This document shows, piece by piece, positions 6,537-12,984 of a stretch of DNA of 13,151 bases. A program made the position numbers and the translations under genes. This stretch comes from Pseudorhodobacter antarcticus (lineage in GTDB: Bacteria > Pseudomonadota > Alphaproteobacteria > Rhodobacterales > Rhodobacteraceae), in the NCBI GenBank assembly GCA_945897655.1, contig CAMDHB010000057.1, positions 1 through 13,151 on the forward strand, given 5' to 3'. Within the stretch, counting starts at the first letter, position 1; each line of letters opens with the position of its first letter. The notes beneath the pieces are model-generated. The model was not told where the DNA came from, made no database searches, and saw nothing but the letters and a program-made list of their open reading frames with translations.

Positions 6537-7307
6537 CTAAATACTCATCTTCTCGGCGCCAGCCACATCCGACACCTCCGCAATCGCCACCACAATCGCC
6601 TCCAGACAGGCCGATGTCGAAAACCGGTGATCCGCCCCCTTGACCAGCGTCAGGCGCATGTCGGGGCTGGTCGCATGGCCAAACAGCCGCAGCGCCACCG
6701 ATGGCGGCACATCAACATCCGCCGACCCCTGCAACAACCGCACCGGAAAGGGCAGGTCCAGGGGCGTCCGCAACACCAACCTGCCCCGCCCCTCCTCGAT
6801 CAGCCGCCGCGTGATCACATAGGGGTCGGCTGAATAATCGGAAGGGGTGGCAAGCTGACCCTTCTCCAGCAACTCTGCCCGCTGGCCCTCGGAAAACTCG
6901 GCCCACATGCTGTCTTCGGTGAAATCCGGCGCTGCGGCCACGCCCACCAGACCCGCAATCCGCTGCGGGATTGCCCGTGCCAACAACAACGAAATCCAAC
7001 CGCCCATCGAGGAGCCAACGAGGATCTGTGGCCCCGTCGTCAGGGTTTCGACCGCCGCCAAGGCATCCTCGAACCAATCGCCAATAGCACCGTCCAGAAA
7101 ATCGCCGTTGGACTGGCCGTGGCCGGAATAGTCAAACCGCAGGAAGGCGCGGCCCTGTGTCGCCGCCCATGCTTGCAGGAACTGCGCCTTGGTTCCCGTC
7201 ATGTCCGACCGAAAGCCGCCCAGAAACACGACGCCCGGCCCTGTTCCCAGCGTCTGTTCAAAGGCAATCTTGCGCCCCTGTTCGTTTGTGAAGTGCTGCA
7301 CAACCAT
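6537..7307 (-). CDS. Alpha/beta hydrolase, ABHD10-like serine esterase/thioesterase
   Basis: This is a 256-residue cytoplasmic hydrolase. Blocks in order are GVVFLGGFRSDMTGTKAQFL (oxyanion region), FLRFDYSGHGQSNGDF, the nucleophile elbow ILVGSSMGGWISLLLA with Ser100, the acid Asp197 in LLQGSADVDVPP and the base His227 in VKGADHRFS. The 'GGF.SDM.GTKA..L', 'R.DYSGHG.S.G.F' and 'VGSSMGGW' blocks are those of bacterial relatives of mammalian ABHD10, a depalmitoylating or glucuronide-cleaving enzyme, but the bacterial substrate is not known. The triad is complete, in contrast to the neighbouring homologue. MVVQHFTNEQ (ATG 7307-7305) is chosen since GGGGTGGG lies just upstream; a start 13 codons earlier would add an unusual Lys/Arg-rich tail. 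It diverges from thrS. Confidence 0.88.
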   Translation of the reverse strand: MVVQHFTNEQGRKIAFEQTLGTGPGVVFLGGFRSDMTGTKAQFLQAWAATQGRAFLRFDYSGHGQSNGDFLDGAIGDWFEDALAAVETLTTGPQILVGSSMGGWISLLLARAIPQRIAGLVGVAAAPDFTEDSMWAEFSEGQRAELLEKGQLATPSDYSADPYVITRRLIEEGRGRLVLRTPLDLPFPVRLLQGSADVDVPPSVALRLFGHATSPDMRLTLVKGADHRFSTSACLEAIVVAIAEVSDVAGAEKMSI

Positions 7308-7331
7308 ATCCCACCCCTGTCTTTTCGCCTC

Positions 7332-7337
7332 TTTATA
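7332..7337 (-). promoter_or_regulatory. Possible extended -10 promoter of the ABHD10-like gene
   Basis: The minus strand reads TGCTATAAA here, an extended -10 (TGn-TATAAA) about 25 bp before the ATG at 7307. No good -35 was found at 16-18 bp, which is allowed for extended -10 promoters. The leader would be very short, but the GGGGTGGG ribosome site would fit in it. Confidence 0.35.
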
Positions 7338-7413
7338 GCAGCCCAAAGGCCTGTCGGAAACCTTTCCATCTGGTTAACAGAAAATCGCAAGTCATTGATA
7401 TATAAATATTTTC

Positions 7414-7439
7414 CAAAGTGTCCACATGTGGACACTTTG
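7414..7439. repeat. 26-bp perfect palindrome, copy 1
   Basis: CAAAGTGTCCACA (7414-7426) is followed immediately by its exact reverse complement TGTGGACACTTTG (7427-7439). It lies in the divergent thrS/hydrolase gap, 11 bp before a TTGACA. There is no T-run, so it is not a usual terminator. The second copy, 12985-13008, shares 24 bases. It most likely binds a dimeric protein; which one is unknown. Confidence 0.9.
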
Positions 7440-7450
7440 CCCCACACCGG

Positions 7451-7480
7451 TTGACATTCCCTTGGTCCCGGTTCAAAACT
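7451..7480 (+). promoter_or_regulatory. Probable thrS promoter
   Basis: A consensus -35 TTGACA is at 7451-7456. The matching -10 is poor: with an 18-bp spacer it would be AAAACT (7475-7480). The 26-bp palindrome ends 11 bp upstream of the -35, where an activator or repressor could act. No T-box or other leader RNA is visible before thrS. Confidence 0.4.
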
Positions 7481-7538
7481 CGGCCATACAACCCGCAACC
7501 GGGCGTTTCGTAGGCGCCAAAAAGATGAGGTGGACCAG

Positions 7539-9485
7539 ATGTCCCACATTACCCTGACCTTTCCCGACGGCAATCAGCGCGACTACTCCCCCGGCGTGAC
7601 CCCGCTCGAGGTGGCCGCCTCCATCGCCCCCGGTCTGGCCAAAAAGGCCATCTCCGCTACCGTGAACGGCCAGCATTTCGACCTGGCCTGGCCCATCCCC
7701 GCCAACGCCACCATCGCCATCCACACGATGGCCGATGATGCGCAGGCCCTCGAACTGATCCGCCACGACTGCGCCCATATCATGGCCCGCGCCGTTCAGG
7801 AAATCTGGCCCGATGTGAAGGTCACCATAGGCCCGGTCCGCGACTATGGCTGGTTCTACGACTTTGACCGGTCCGAACCCTTCACCCCCGATGACCTGGG
7901 TCAGATCGAAGCCAAGATGAAGCAGATCATCAACGCCCGCGACCCGGTCCGCACCGAAGTGTGGGACCGCGCCCGCGCGATCAAGTTTTATGAAGACAAG
8001 AACGAACCCTTCAAGGTCGAGCTGATCAACCGTATCCCCGAGGGCGAGGATCTGCGGATGTACTGGCACGGCCATTGGCAGGATTTCTGCCGCGGCCCCC
8101 ACTTTCAGCACACGGGCCAAGTTCCCGCCGACGCCTTCAAACTGACCCATATCGCCGGCGCCTACTGGCTGGGCGACGCCACGCGCCCGATGCTGCAGCG
8201 GATCTATGGTCTGGCCTTCAAGAACCGCGACGATCTGAAAGCCCACCAGACCATGCTGGAGGAGGCCGCGAAGCGCGACCACCGCAAGCTTGGCCGCGAG
8301 ATGGAGTTGTTCCACCTGCAAGACGAAGCGCCGGGCATGGTCTTCTGGCACCCGAATGGCTGGACGATCTATCGCACGCTGGAAGACTACATGCGCGGCC
8401 GCCTGCGCTCGGCCGGATACAAAGAAATCAAGACCCCGCAGGTGGTGGACCGCGTTCTGTGGGAAAAGTCAGGCCACTGGGAAGCCTACCGCGAGAACAT
8501 GTTCATCGTCGAAGTGGACGAGGAAGGTGCCAAGGAAAAGCGGATCAACGCGCTGAAGCCGATGAACTGCCCCTGCCACGTGCAAATCTTCAATCAGGGT
8601 CTGAAAAGCTACCGCGACCTGCCGCTGCGCCTGGCCGAGTTCGGGTCTTGCCACCGCTATGAAAGCTCGGGCTCAATGCACGGGCTGATGCGGGTGCGCG
8701 GCTTTACCCAAGATGACGCGCATATCTTCTGCACCGAAGATCAGATCGAGGCCGAATGCGCGGGGTTCATCGCGCTCCTCTCCTCGGTTTACAAGGATCT
8801 GGGGTTTGAAAAGTTTGATATCAAGCTGTCCACCCGCCCAGATGTGCGCGTCGGGTCGGACGAGGTGTGGGACAAGGCTGAGGGTGCCTTGGAAAAGGCG
8901 ATCAAGAGCTTGGGCCTTCCCTATCAGGTCAACCCCGGCGACGGCGCTTTCTACGGGCCCAAACTGGACTTCAAGCTGACCGATGCGATTGGCCGCGAAT
9001 GGCAATGCGGCACCTTCCAGTGCGACTTCAACCTGCCCAACCGTCTGGACGCCGAGTATGTGGGGGAGGACGGGGCCAAGCATCGTCCGGTCATGCTGCA
9101 CCGCGCGGTTCTGGGGTCATTTGAAAGGTTCATCGGCATCCTTCTGGAAAACTATGCCGGTAAACTGCCGTTCTGGCTGGCACCGCGTCAGGTTGTTGTC
9201 GCCTCGATCGTGTCTGATGCGGACCCCTTTGTCTATGAGGTCACGAACGCCCTCAAGAAGGCCGGGGTCCGGGCCGAGGCCGACGCCCGCAACGAAAAGA
9301 TCAACTACAAGGTCCGCGAGCATTCGATAGGCAAAGTGCCGGTGATCTTGGCTATAGGGATGAAAGAGGTCGAGGAGAGAACTGTTTCAGTGCGCCGATT
9401 GGGTGACCCAAGGACTGAAACAATCACCTTGGACCAAGCCCTGGCCGAATTCGGATTTGCCGCGCTGCCACCGGGAAACGCCTAA
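7539..9485 (+). CDS. thrS: Threonyl-tRNA synthetase
   Basis: ThrS charges tRNA-Thr and edits mischarged Ser-tRNA. The 648-residue protein is full length. It has an N-terminal TGS domain (about 1-62), an editing domain with HDCAH (His76, His80) and CRGPH (Cys184, His188), a class II catalytic core, and a C-terminal anticodon-binding domain (about 545-648, from VVVASIVSDADPFVYE). The zinc ligands Cys344 (MNCPCH), His395 (DDAHIF) and His521 (MLHRAVLGS) are each exactly ten positions after E. coli Cys334/His385/His511. Motif 2 is LRLAEFGSCHRYESSGS and motif 3 is RAVLGSFERFIGILLEN. The ATG at 7539 is preferred to GTG 7530 because GAGG (7527-7530) lies 8 bases before it. The G-to-C change giving MNCPCH is, as I recall, common in alphaproteobacteria. 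Transcription is monocistronic, ending in a clear terminator. Confidence 0.98.
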   Translation: MSHITLTFPDGNQRDYSPGVTPLEVAASIAPGLAKKAISATVNGQHFDLAWPIPANATIAIHTMADDAQALELIRHDCAHIMARAVQEIWPDVKVTIGPVRDYGWFYDFDRSEPFTPDDLGQIEAKMKQIINARDPVRTEVWDRARAIKFYEDKNEPFKVELINRIPEGEDLRMYWHGHWQDFCRGPHFQHTGQVPADAFKLTHIAGAYWLGDATRPMLQRIYGLAFKNRDDLKAHQTMLEEAAKRDHRKLGREMELFHLQDEAPGMVFWHPNGWTIYRTLEDYMRGRLRSAGYKEIKTPQVVDRVLWEKSGHWEAYRENMFIVEVDEEGAKEKRINALKPMNCPCHVQIFNQGLKSYRDLPLRLAEFGSCHRYESSGSMHGLMRVRGFTQDDAHIFCTEDQIEAECAGFIALLSSVYKDLGFEKFDIKLSTRPDVRVGSDEVWDKAEGALEKAIKSLGLPYQVNPGDGAFYGPKLDFKLTDAIGREWQCGTFQCDFNLPNRLDAEYVGEDGAKHRPVMLHRAVLGSFERFIGILLENYAGKLPFWLAPRQVVVASIVSDADPFVYEVTNALKKAGVRAEADARNEKINYKVREHSIGKVPVILAIGMKEVEERTVSVRRLGDPRTETITLDQALAEFGFAALPPGNA

Positions 9486-9510
9486 GATAACCGTCTGTTT
9501 TTCATGCAGA

Positions 9511-9542
9511 ACGGCGAAAACCATCGCGGTTTTCGCCGTTTT
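9511..9542 (+). terminator. Rho-independent terminator of thrS
   Basis: ACGGCGAAAACC (9511-9522) and GGTTTTCGCCGT (9528-9539) form a 12-bp perfect stem with a 5-nt loop (ATCGC), then TTT before CATT. It starts 26 bp after the thrS stop and isolates thrS from the bufferin operon. Confidence 0.9.
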
Positions 9543-9700
9543 CATTGGCGGCATTGGTACGGCAAAAGGCGTGTGCTGACCTCACGCCTTCGTGGCCCAC
9601 AGCCTCGTGACTGGCGCGTGAGCGATCAGGCGGCATACCAATCGCCTTGCCGATAAGGACGACGGCAAAACCGCTCCAAACTCAAAAAGGGATCAAAAAG
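9543..9700 (+). promoter_or_regulatory. Upstream region of the bufA operon
   Basis: These bases lie between the thrS terminator and bufA and must hold the operon promoter. ATTGGTA (9553-9559) is inverted at 9636-9642 (TACCAAT), and next to it CGGCAAAAGGCG (9560-9571) is nearly inverted at 9643-9652 (CGCCTTGCCG). The order is swapped, so this is not one nested hairpin. I found no recognisable sigma-70 pair and no match to the sigma-F type promoter reported for Caulobacter. AAGGGA at 9687-9692 is the ribosome site. Confidence 0.35.
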
Positions 9701-10009
9701 ATGACGATGAACGCAAAGACCTTCGCATTCGCTGGCGCATTGGCTTCGGCTCTGGCTGCTCAGGCGACGACCGCTATGGCCGAAACCAAGATGGAAAAGT
9801 GCTTTGGTGTGGCGCTTGCAGGCAAGAATGACTGCGCCGCTGGTGCTGGCACGACCTGCGCCGGAACGTCGAAGGTCGACTATCAGGGCAACGCCTGGAC
9901 CCTAGTTCCCGAGGGCACCTGCATGACGATGGAACTGCCGGCTGCGATGGACGGCACTGCGCGCATGGGTTCGTTGGAAGAACTGTCGCGCGACCTGCCG
10001 CAGGGCTGA
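9701..10009 (+). CDS. bufA: Bufferin-type RiPP precursor, DUF2282 family (BufA)
   Basis: This is a secreted small protein of 102 residues. Its signal peptide (1-27) has Lys6, a hydrophobic core FAFAGALASALAAQA and the cleavage motif AMA before Glu28. The mature part of about 75 residues has four cysteines (Cys34 in KCFGVALAGKND, Cys45, Cys53 in GTTCAGTSKVDYQGNAW, Cys74 in PEGTCMTM), the DUF2282 signature. In bufferins, cysteines are converted by an MNIO enzyme to thiooxazole groups, giving copper-chelating periplasmic peptides; the enzyme gene follows directly here. An earlier in-frame ATG (9647) would put 18 charged residues before the signal peptide and is rejected; AAGGGA lies 8 bases before 9701. 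The long signal peptide replaces the usual RiPP leader. Copper as the ligand comes from the characterised family and was not seen here. Confidence 0.88.
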   Translation: MTMNAKTFAFAGALASALAAQATTAMAETKMEKCFGVALAGKNDCAAGAGTTCAGTSKVDYQGNAWTLVPEGTCMTMELPAAMDGTARMGSLEELSRDLPQG

Positions 10010-10016
10010 TATGATT

Positions 10017-10050
10017 ACCCCTTCCGATCCATCGGAAGGGGTCATTTTTT
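10017..10050 (+). terminator. Intra-operon terminator/attenuator between bufA and bufB
   Basis: ACCCCTTCCGAT (10017-10028) and ATCGGAAGGGGT (10031-10042) are a 12-bp perfect inverted repeat around CC, followed by CA and six T (10045-10050). It begins 7 bp after the bufA stop. The bufB ribosome site CGAGG (10051-10055) directly abuts the T-run and its ATG is at 10061, with no room for a new promoter. Partial read-through must therefore feed bufB and the genes after it. Confidence 0.9.
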
Positions 10051-10060
10051 CGAGGCAATC

Positions 10061-10909
10061 ATGACTGGCACCGCGTTTCCCATCCTGCCGACCAAACCTG
10101 GGGTCGGTTACAAGGCCCAACATTTCGCAAGCCTGCTTACAGATGCGGGACCGGTCGCGTGGCTTGAGATTCATGCAGAAAACTACATGGGGGATGGCGG
10201 CAGGCCCTTGGCGCAATTGCGGCATTTGGCCGAGCGCTTTGCGCTGTCCGTGCATGGTGTGGGCCTGTCAATCGGGGGCGAGGCGCCGCTTGATGCGGGA
10301 CATCTTGCCCGACTGAAAACCCTGTGCGACTGGCTGCAACCGGCCAGTTTTTCCGAACATCTGGCCTGGTCGACCCATGACGGGGCCTATCTGAACGATC
10401 TGTTGCCGCTGCCCTACACAGCTAGGACCGTGGCGCGTGTGGCCGAGCATGTGGATCATGTGCAAAGTGTTCTTGGGCGGCGCATGCTGCTGGAAAACCC
10501 CTCCAGCTATTTGGCATTCGCCGCCTCGGAAATGTCAGAGGTTGAGTTTCTGGTCGAGGTTGCCCGCCGCACGGGCTGCGGATTGTTGCTGGACGTCAAC
10601 AACGTGTTCATTTCCGCGACCAATCTGGGCTTCACGGCCATGGGCTTTATCGAGCGTTTTCCGATGGATCTGGTTGGTGAAATCCATCTGGGCGGACACT
10701 ATGCCGATCAGGACGAAGGGGGGGCTGTGGTCTTGATCGACAACCACGGTCATCCGGTGGCTGACCCGGTCTGGGCGCTTTACGCGGCAACCATTGCCCG
10801 GGGTGGGCCAAAACCCACGCTGATCGAATGGGATAATGATGTGCCGGAATGGCAGGCCATGGTCAGCGAGGCAGCACGCGCGGCCGCCATTCTGGAGCCC
10901 TTGTCATGA
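10061..10909 (+). CDS. bufB: MNIO (DUF692) multinuclear iron oxygenase, bufferin maturase BufB
   Basis: DUF692/MNIO enzymes have a TIM-barrel fold with two or three iron ions and modify cysteines of RiPP precursors (MbnB in methanobactin, bufferin maturases). The 282-residue length is typical. Metal-ligand and core motifs appear in order: WLEIHAENYM (Glu36, His38, Glu40, Asn41), LSVHGVGLSIGG (His65), SEHLAWS (His100), LLENPSSY (Glu145, Asn146), LLLDVNNVF (Asp178, Asn180, Asn181), GEIHLGGH (His209, His213), IDNHGHPV (Asp227, His229, His231) and LIEWDNDVP (Glu256, Asp258). All expected positions are filled, so the enzyme should be active in the cytoplasm on pre-BufA. It lacks a signal peptide. 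It starts right after the attenuator, and its stop overlaps the bufC start (ATGA). The modification chemistry is inferred from the family. Confidence 0.93.
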   Translation: MTGTAFPILPTKPGVGYKAQHFASLLTDAGPVAWLEIHAENYMGDGGRPLAQLRHLAERFALSVHGVGLSIGGEAPLDAGHLARLKTLCDWLQPASFSEHLAWSTHDGAYLNDLLPLPYTARTVARVAEHVDHVQSVLGRRMLLENPSSYLAFAASEMSEVEFLVEVARRTGCGLLLDVNNVFISATNLGFTAMGFIERFPMDLVGEIHLGGHYADQDEGGAVVLIDNHGHPVADPVWALYAATIARGGPKPTLIEWDNDVPEWQAMVSEAARAAAILEPLS

Positions 10910-11634
10910 CAGAGGCCGAGTTCGCGGCGGCACTACTTGACCCGCAGCGCCCGGTTCCAGCGGGCCTGATCAGGCCGGACGGCACACCCGCCGACCGACG
11001 TTTTGACATCTATCGCAACAACGTGGCCGTTGGCCTGACCGAGGCCTTGCGAGCCGGCTTTCCTGTGGTTGAAAAGCTGGTAGGGGCGGCGTTCTTTGCG
11101 GCAATGGTGGGCATATTCCTGCGCAAGAACCCGCCACAAAGCCGGATTATGATGCTGTATGGCGACAAGTTGCCCGACTTTCTGGCGTCGTTTCCGCCAC
11201 TGGCCGCTTATCCCTACCTGCCCGATGTGGCACGGATCGAGCAAAGTCTGCGCGAAAGCTATCATGCTGCCGATGTGGAACCGCTGTCGCACGAGGTTTT
11301 GGCAGAAACATCCGAAGCGGTGCTGCTGGGCCGCCGGATCAGACTTGCGCCGCCCGTCCGGCTGATCCGCTCGCCCTGGCCGGTGCATTCGATCTGGTGT
11401 GCGAATGTCGACGGCGGACCGAAACCGGGAGCTGGACCCCAGGACGTGCTGGTTCTGAGGCCCGGCTTTGACCCGCGCCCGCATCTTTTGCCAGCGGGTG
11501 GTGGCAGTTTCCTGAGCCTTCTGATGGGCCGTGCGACCATTGCCGAGGCGATCGATGCCGCCGGTCCGGGTTTTGACTTGCCCGCCGTACTTTCCCTGCT
11601 GCTGTCTGGCGGCGCAATAACAGGACTTGAGTGA
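10906..11634 (+). CDS. bufC: DUF2063 family partner protein of the MNIO enzyme (BufC)
   Basis: The 242-residue protein has the DUF2063 'putative DNA-binding' domain at residues about 3-95: RRFDIYRNNVAVGLTEALRA, GFPVVEKLVGAAFF, RKNPPQSRIMMLYGDKLPDF. A second domain follows, with YPYLPDVARIEQSLRESYHA. The DNA-binding label is historical: in MNIO systems this family acts as the RiPP-recognition partner that presents the precursor to the enzyme, analogous to MbnC. The ATG at 10906 overlaps the bufB stop TGA in ATGA, so the two are made in a coupled way and probably form a complex; a further upstream in-frame ATG inside bufB is rejected. Its own stop overlaps the next start in TGATG. Only one cysteine is present. 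The precise contact with BufA cannot be seen from the sequence. Confidence 0.88.
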   Translation: MTEAEFAAALLDPQRPVPAGLIRPDGTPADRRFDIYRNNVAVGLTEALRAGFPVVEKLVGAAFFAAMVGIFLRKNPPQSRIMMLYGDKLPDFLASFPPLAAYPYLPDVARIEQSLRESYHAADVEPLSHEVLAETSEAVLLGRRIRLAPPVRLIRSPWPVHSIWCANVDGGPKPGAGPQDVLVLRPGFDPRPHLLPAGGGSFLSLLMGRATIAEAIDAAGPGFDLPAVLSLLLSGGAITGLE

Positions 11635-12173
11635 TGATCCGTGTGATAGATCTGGCTGATAGTGCCACGGCGCCCTTGGACCGTGCTGCGGATTGGCTTT
11701 TGCCCACGCTTGCCCGCTTTGGCTTTGCGGCGGTCCTGTCTGGTTATTTCTGGTCTTCAGCGTTGACCAAGTTCGACAGCATTTTTGTACCCTCGGTCGG
11801 CGCCTATGCCCAGATTTTTCCCAAGGCGTTCGAGGCTGCGGGGTATGACACTCACGCCCTCGGTCTGATCCCGTACCTGATCGCTTTGTTTGCTGGCTGG
11901 GCAGAGGTGGTCTTGCCACTATTGATTGTGATTGGTCTGATGACCCGTCTTTCGGCGCTTGGCATGATCGGTTTTGCCGTCGTGCAAAGCTTGACGGATG
12001 TGATCGGGCACATGGCGGATTCGGCGACCATTGGCGCCTGGTTTGACCGTGCTTCGGACGCTGTGATCCTTGATCAACGCATGCTTTGGGTGATCCTGTT
12101 GGCGATTCTCGTGTTGAAAGGGGCGGGACCCTTATCGTTGGATCGGGTGGTGCGCAGTTGGCTGCGGACGTGA
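11634..12173 (+). CDS. DoxX-family inner membrane protein of the bufferin operon
   Basis: The 179-residue protein has four predicted membrane segments: about 22-43 (LLPTLARFGFAAVLSGYFWS), 77-100 (LGLIPYLIALFAGWAEVVLP with Glu91 inside), 104-124 (TRLSALGMIGFAVVQSLTDV) and 149-165 (RMLWVILLAILVLKG). The pattern GWAEVVLPLLIVIGLMTR is typical of DoxX, a relative of the thiosulfate:quinone oxidoreductase small subunit. DoxX proteins often close bufA-B-C operons; they may pass electrons to or from quinones for iron cycling or help membrane handling, but this is unproven. The ATG at 11634-11636 shares one base with the bufC stop (TGATG), so translation is coupled. The loop between segments 1 and 2 holds KFDSIFVPSVGAYAQIFPKA. 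No clear terminator was seen after the gene. Confidence 0.88.
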   Translation: MIRVIDLADSATAPLDRAADWLLPTLARFGFAAVLSGYFWSSALTKFDSIFVPSVGAYAQIFPKAFEAAGYDTHALGLIPYLIALFAGWAEVVLPLLIVIGLMTRLSALGMIGFAVVQSLTDVIGHMADSATIGAWFDRASDAVILDQRMLWVILLAILVLKGAGPLSLDRVVRSWLRT

Positions 12174-12409
12174 GTATTGGGCTATTGAAGCCGATCTCTG
12201 CCGAAATGCCATGCTTGCCCCCAAGAATCTGTCAGAAAACCAGTCCCAGCCTCAAGACAACCCCGAGTTCATGCTTGATTTTCGTTTAGGCTTTGGCATG
12301 ATTTGGGGAGTGACGTCGTTTTCTGACCGCCTTCTTTCAAGGAGGTCCTGAAGCCGGGGCACGACCTGCTGCAATTTCGCCGTGGGGGACTTGAGTAAGG
12401 AGAGACGGA
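12174..12409 (+). promoter_or_regulatory. Cold-shock gene promoter and long structured leader
   Basis: These 236 bp hold no gene. TTGATT (12275-12280) and CATGAT (12297-12302), 16 bp apart, are a possible -35/-10 and would give a leader of about 100 nt, as is common for cold-shock genes. In that leader GACCGCCTT (12325-12333), CTTTC, AAGGAGGTC (12339-12347) forms a hairpin with one mismatch. AGGTC (12343-12347) can instead pair with GACCT (12363-12367). The real ribosome site, TAAGGAGAG, is at 12396-12404. Confidence 0.4.
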
Positions 12410-12616
12410 ATGCCGACAGGCACCGTGAAGTGGTTTAATTCTACCAAGGGCTATGGGTTCATCGCGCCCGACAATGGTGGCAAGGATGTTTTCGTTCACA
12501 TCTCGGCGGTGGAACGCGCCGGGCTGAAGGGGCTGAATGACAACCAGAAGATCGGCTATGAATTGCAGTCCGGGCGTGACGGCAAGGAATCGGCCGGCGA
12601 CCTGCGGCTACTTTAG
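12410..12616 (+). CDS. cspA: Cold-shock domain protein (CspA family)
   Basis: This 68-residue single-domain protein binds single-stranded RNA/DNA and acts as an RNA chaperone that melts mRNA structures at low temperature or during growth changes. The five-stranded OB-fold carries MPTGTVKWFNSTKGYGFIAP with RNP1 (KGYGFI, residues 13-18) and RNP2 (VFVHIS, residues 27-32). The aromatic RNA-stacking residues Trp8, Phe9, Tyr15, Phe17, Phe28 and His30 are all present. The length is that of the usual alphaproteobacterial form. The ATG at 12410 has AAGGAG (12397-12402) 7 bases upstream. The long leader with alternative hairpins suggests control after transcription. Its TAG stop shares bases with the stop of the convergent ArsC-like gene, and no terminator lies between them. 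Which paralogue this is cannot be told. Confidence 0.95.
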   Translation: MPTGTVKWFNSTKGYGFIAPDNGGKDVFVHISAVERAGLKGLNDNQKIGYELQSGRDGKESAGDLRLL

Positions 12617-12939
12617 GCTGTAAGCTTCGCCTCGATCGCGGGATCCCAGCCGATTGTCCAGCTGGTTCCGTCTTGAATGACCGGCCGTTTCATGACGGTC
12701 GGTTGTGCTGCGATCTGTGCCTCTGGCTGGGCTTCCCTCAGGAAGGGGCTGAAGCTACGGTAGGTGGTCGATTGTTTGTTGATCGCCCTGTCGCCGAATT
12801 CGGTGATGATGGCGTCAATCTCAGCCTCGCTTAAAGGATTGGACCTGATGTCGCGGAATGTGACGTCTTTGCCAGCCTTTTGCAGCGACTTGATCGCCGC
12901 CTTGGTCGTGTCGCAGGTGGAAATTCCATAGATGATCAT
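12613..12939 (-). CDS. ArsC/Spx-family thioredoxin-fold protein (YffB-like)
   Basis: This 108-residue protein begins MIIYGISTCDTTKAAIKSLQ, the thioredoxin-like beta strand and helix of the ArsC/Spx family, with Cys9 as the only cysteine (C-D-T-T rather than CxxC). Other family blocks are VTFRDIRSNPLSEAEIDAII, STTYRSFSPF with Arg61, and QPTVMKRPVI with the cis-proline before Thr81 and Arg85. Plasmid ArsC reduces arsenate with glutathione; the short YffB/Spx-like branch, which this resembles more, is often not an arsenate reductase and may be a glutathione-dependent oxidoreductase. No other ars gene is nearby, so the neutral name is preferred. The ATG is at 12939-12937 with GAGGGCG just upstream. 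The second copy of the long palindrome lies 46 bp before the start. The TAA stop overlaps the cspA stop. Confidence 0.88.
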   Translation of the reverse strand: MIIYGISTCDTTKAAIKSLQKAGKDVTFRDIRSNPLSEAEIDAIITEFGDRAINKQSTTYRSFSPFLREAQPEAQIAAQPTVMKRPVIQDGTSWTIGWDPAIEAKLTA

Positions 12940-12984
12940 GATCGCCCTCGCCTGCCGGACCTAGCGCTGAATGCTGGGTTTGGC

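Noticed and set aside
7420..7435. Palindrome as a ParB parS site
   Set aside because: Only the outer TGT/ACA bases agree with the parS consensus; the inner bases differ, and no parA/parB genes are near.
7473..8351. A 292-codon minus-strand open frame opposite thrS
   Set aside because: It lies over the thrS TGS and editing domains, which are certain; the antisense product resembles no family.
8562..8576. ThrS MNCPCH where E. coli has MNCPGH
   Set aside because: The zinc cysteine is intact and the variant is, to my knowledge, common in alphaproteobacteria, so it is not a defect.
10906..11634. BufC as a transcription factor because of its DNA-binding family label
   Set aside because: The DUF2063 label is historical. 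Overlap with the MNIO gene and knowledge of MNIO partner proteins favour a substrate-presenting role.
12613..12939. Arsenic resistance operon
   Set aside because: Only one ArsC/Spx-like gene is present, with a single cysteine, and no arsR, arsB or acr3 is nearby, so an arsenic role is not supported.
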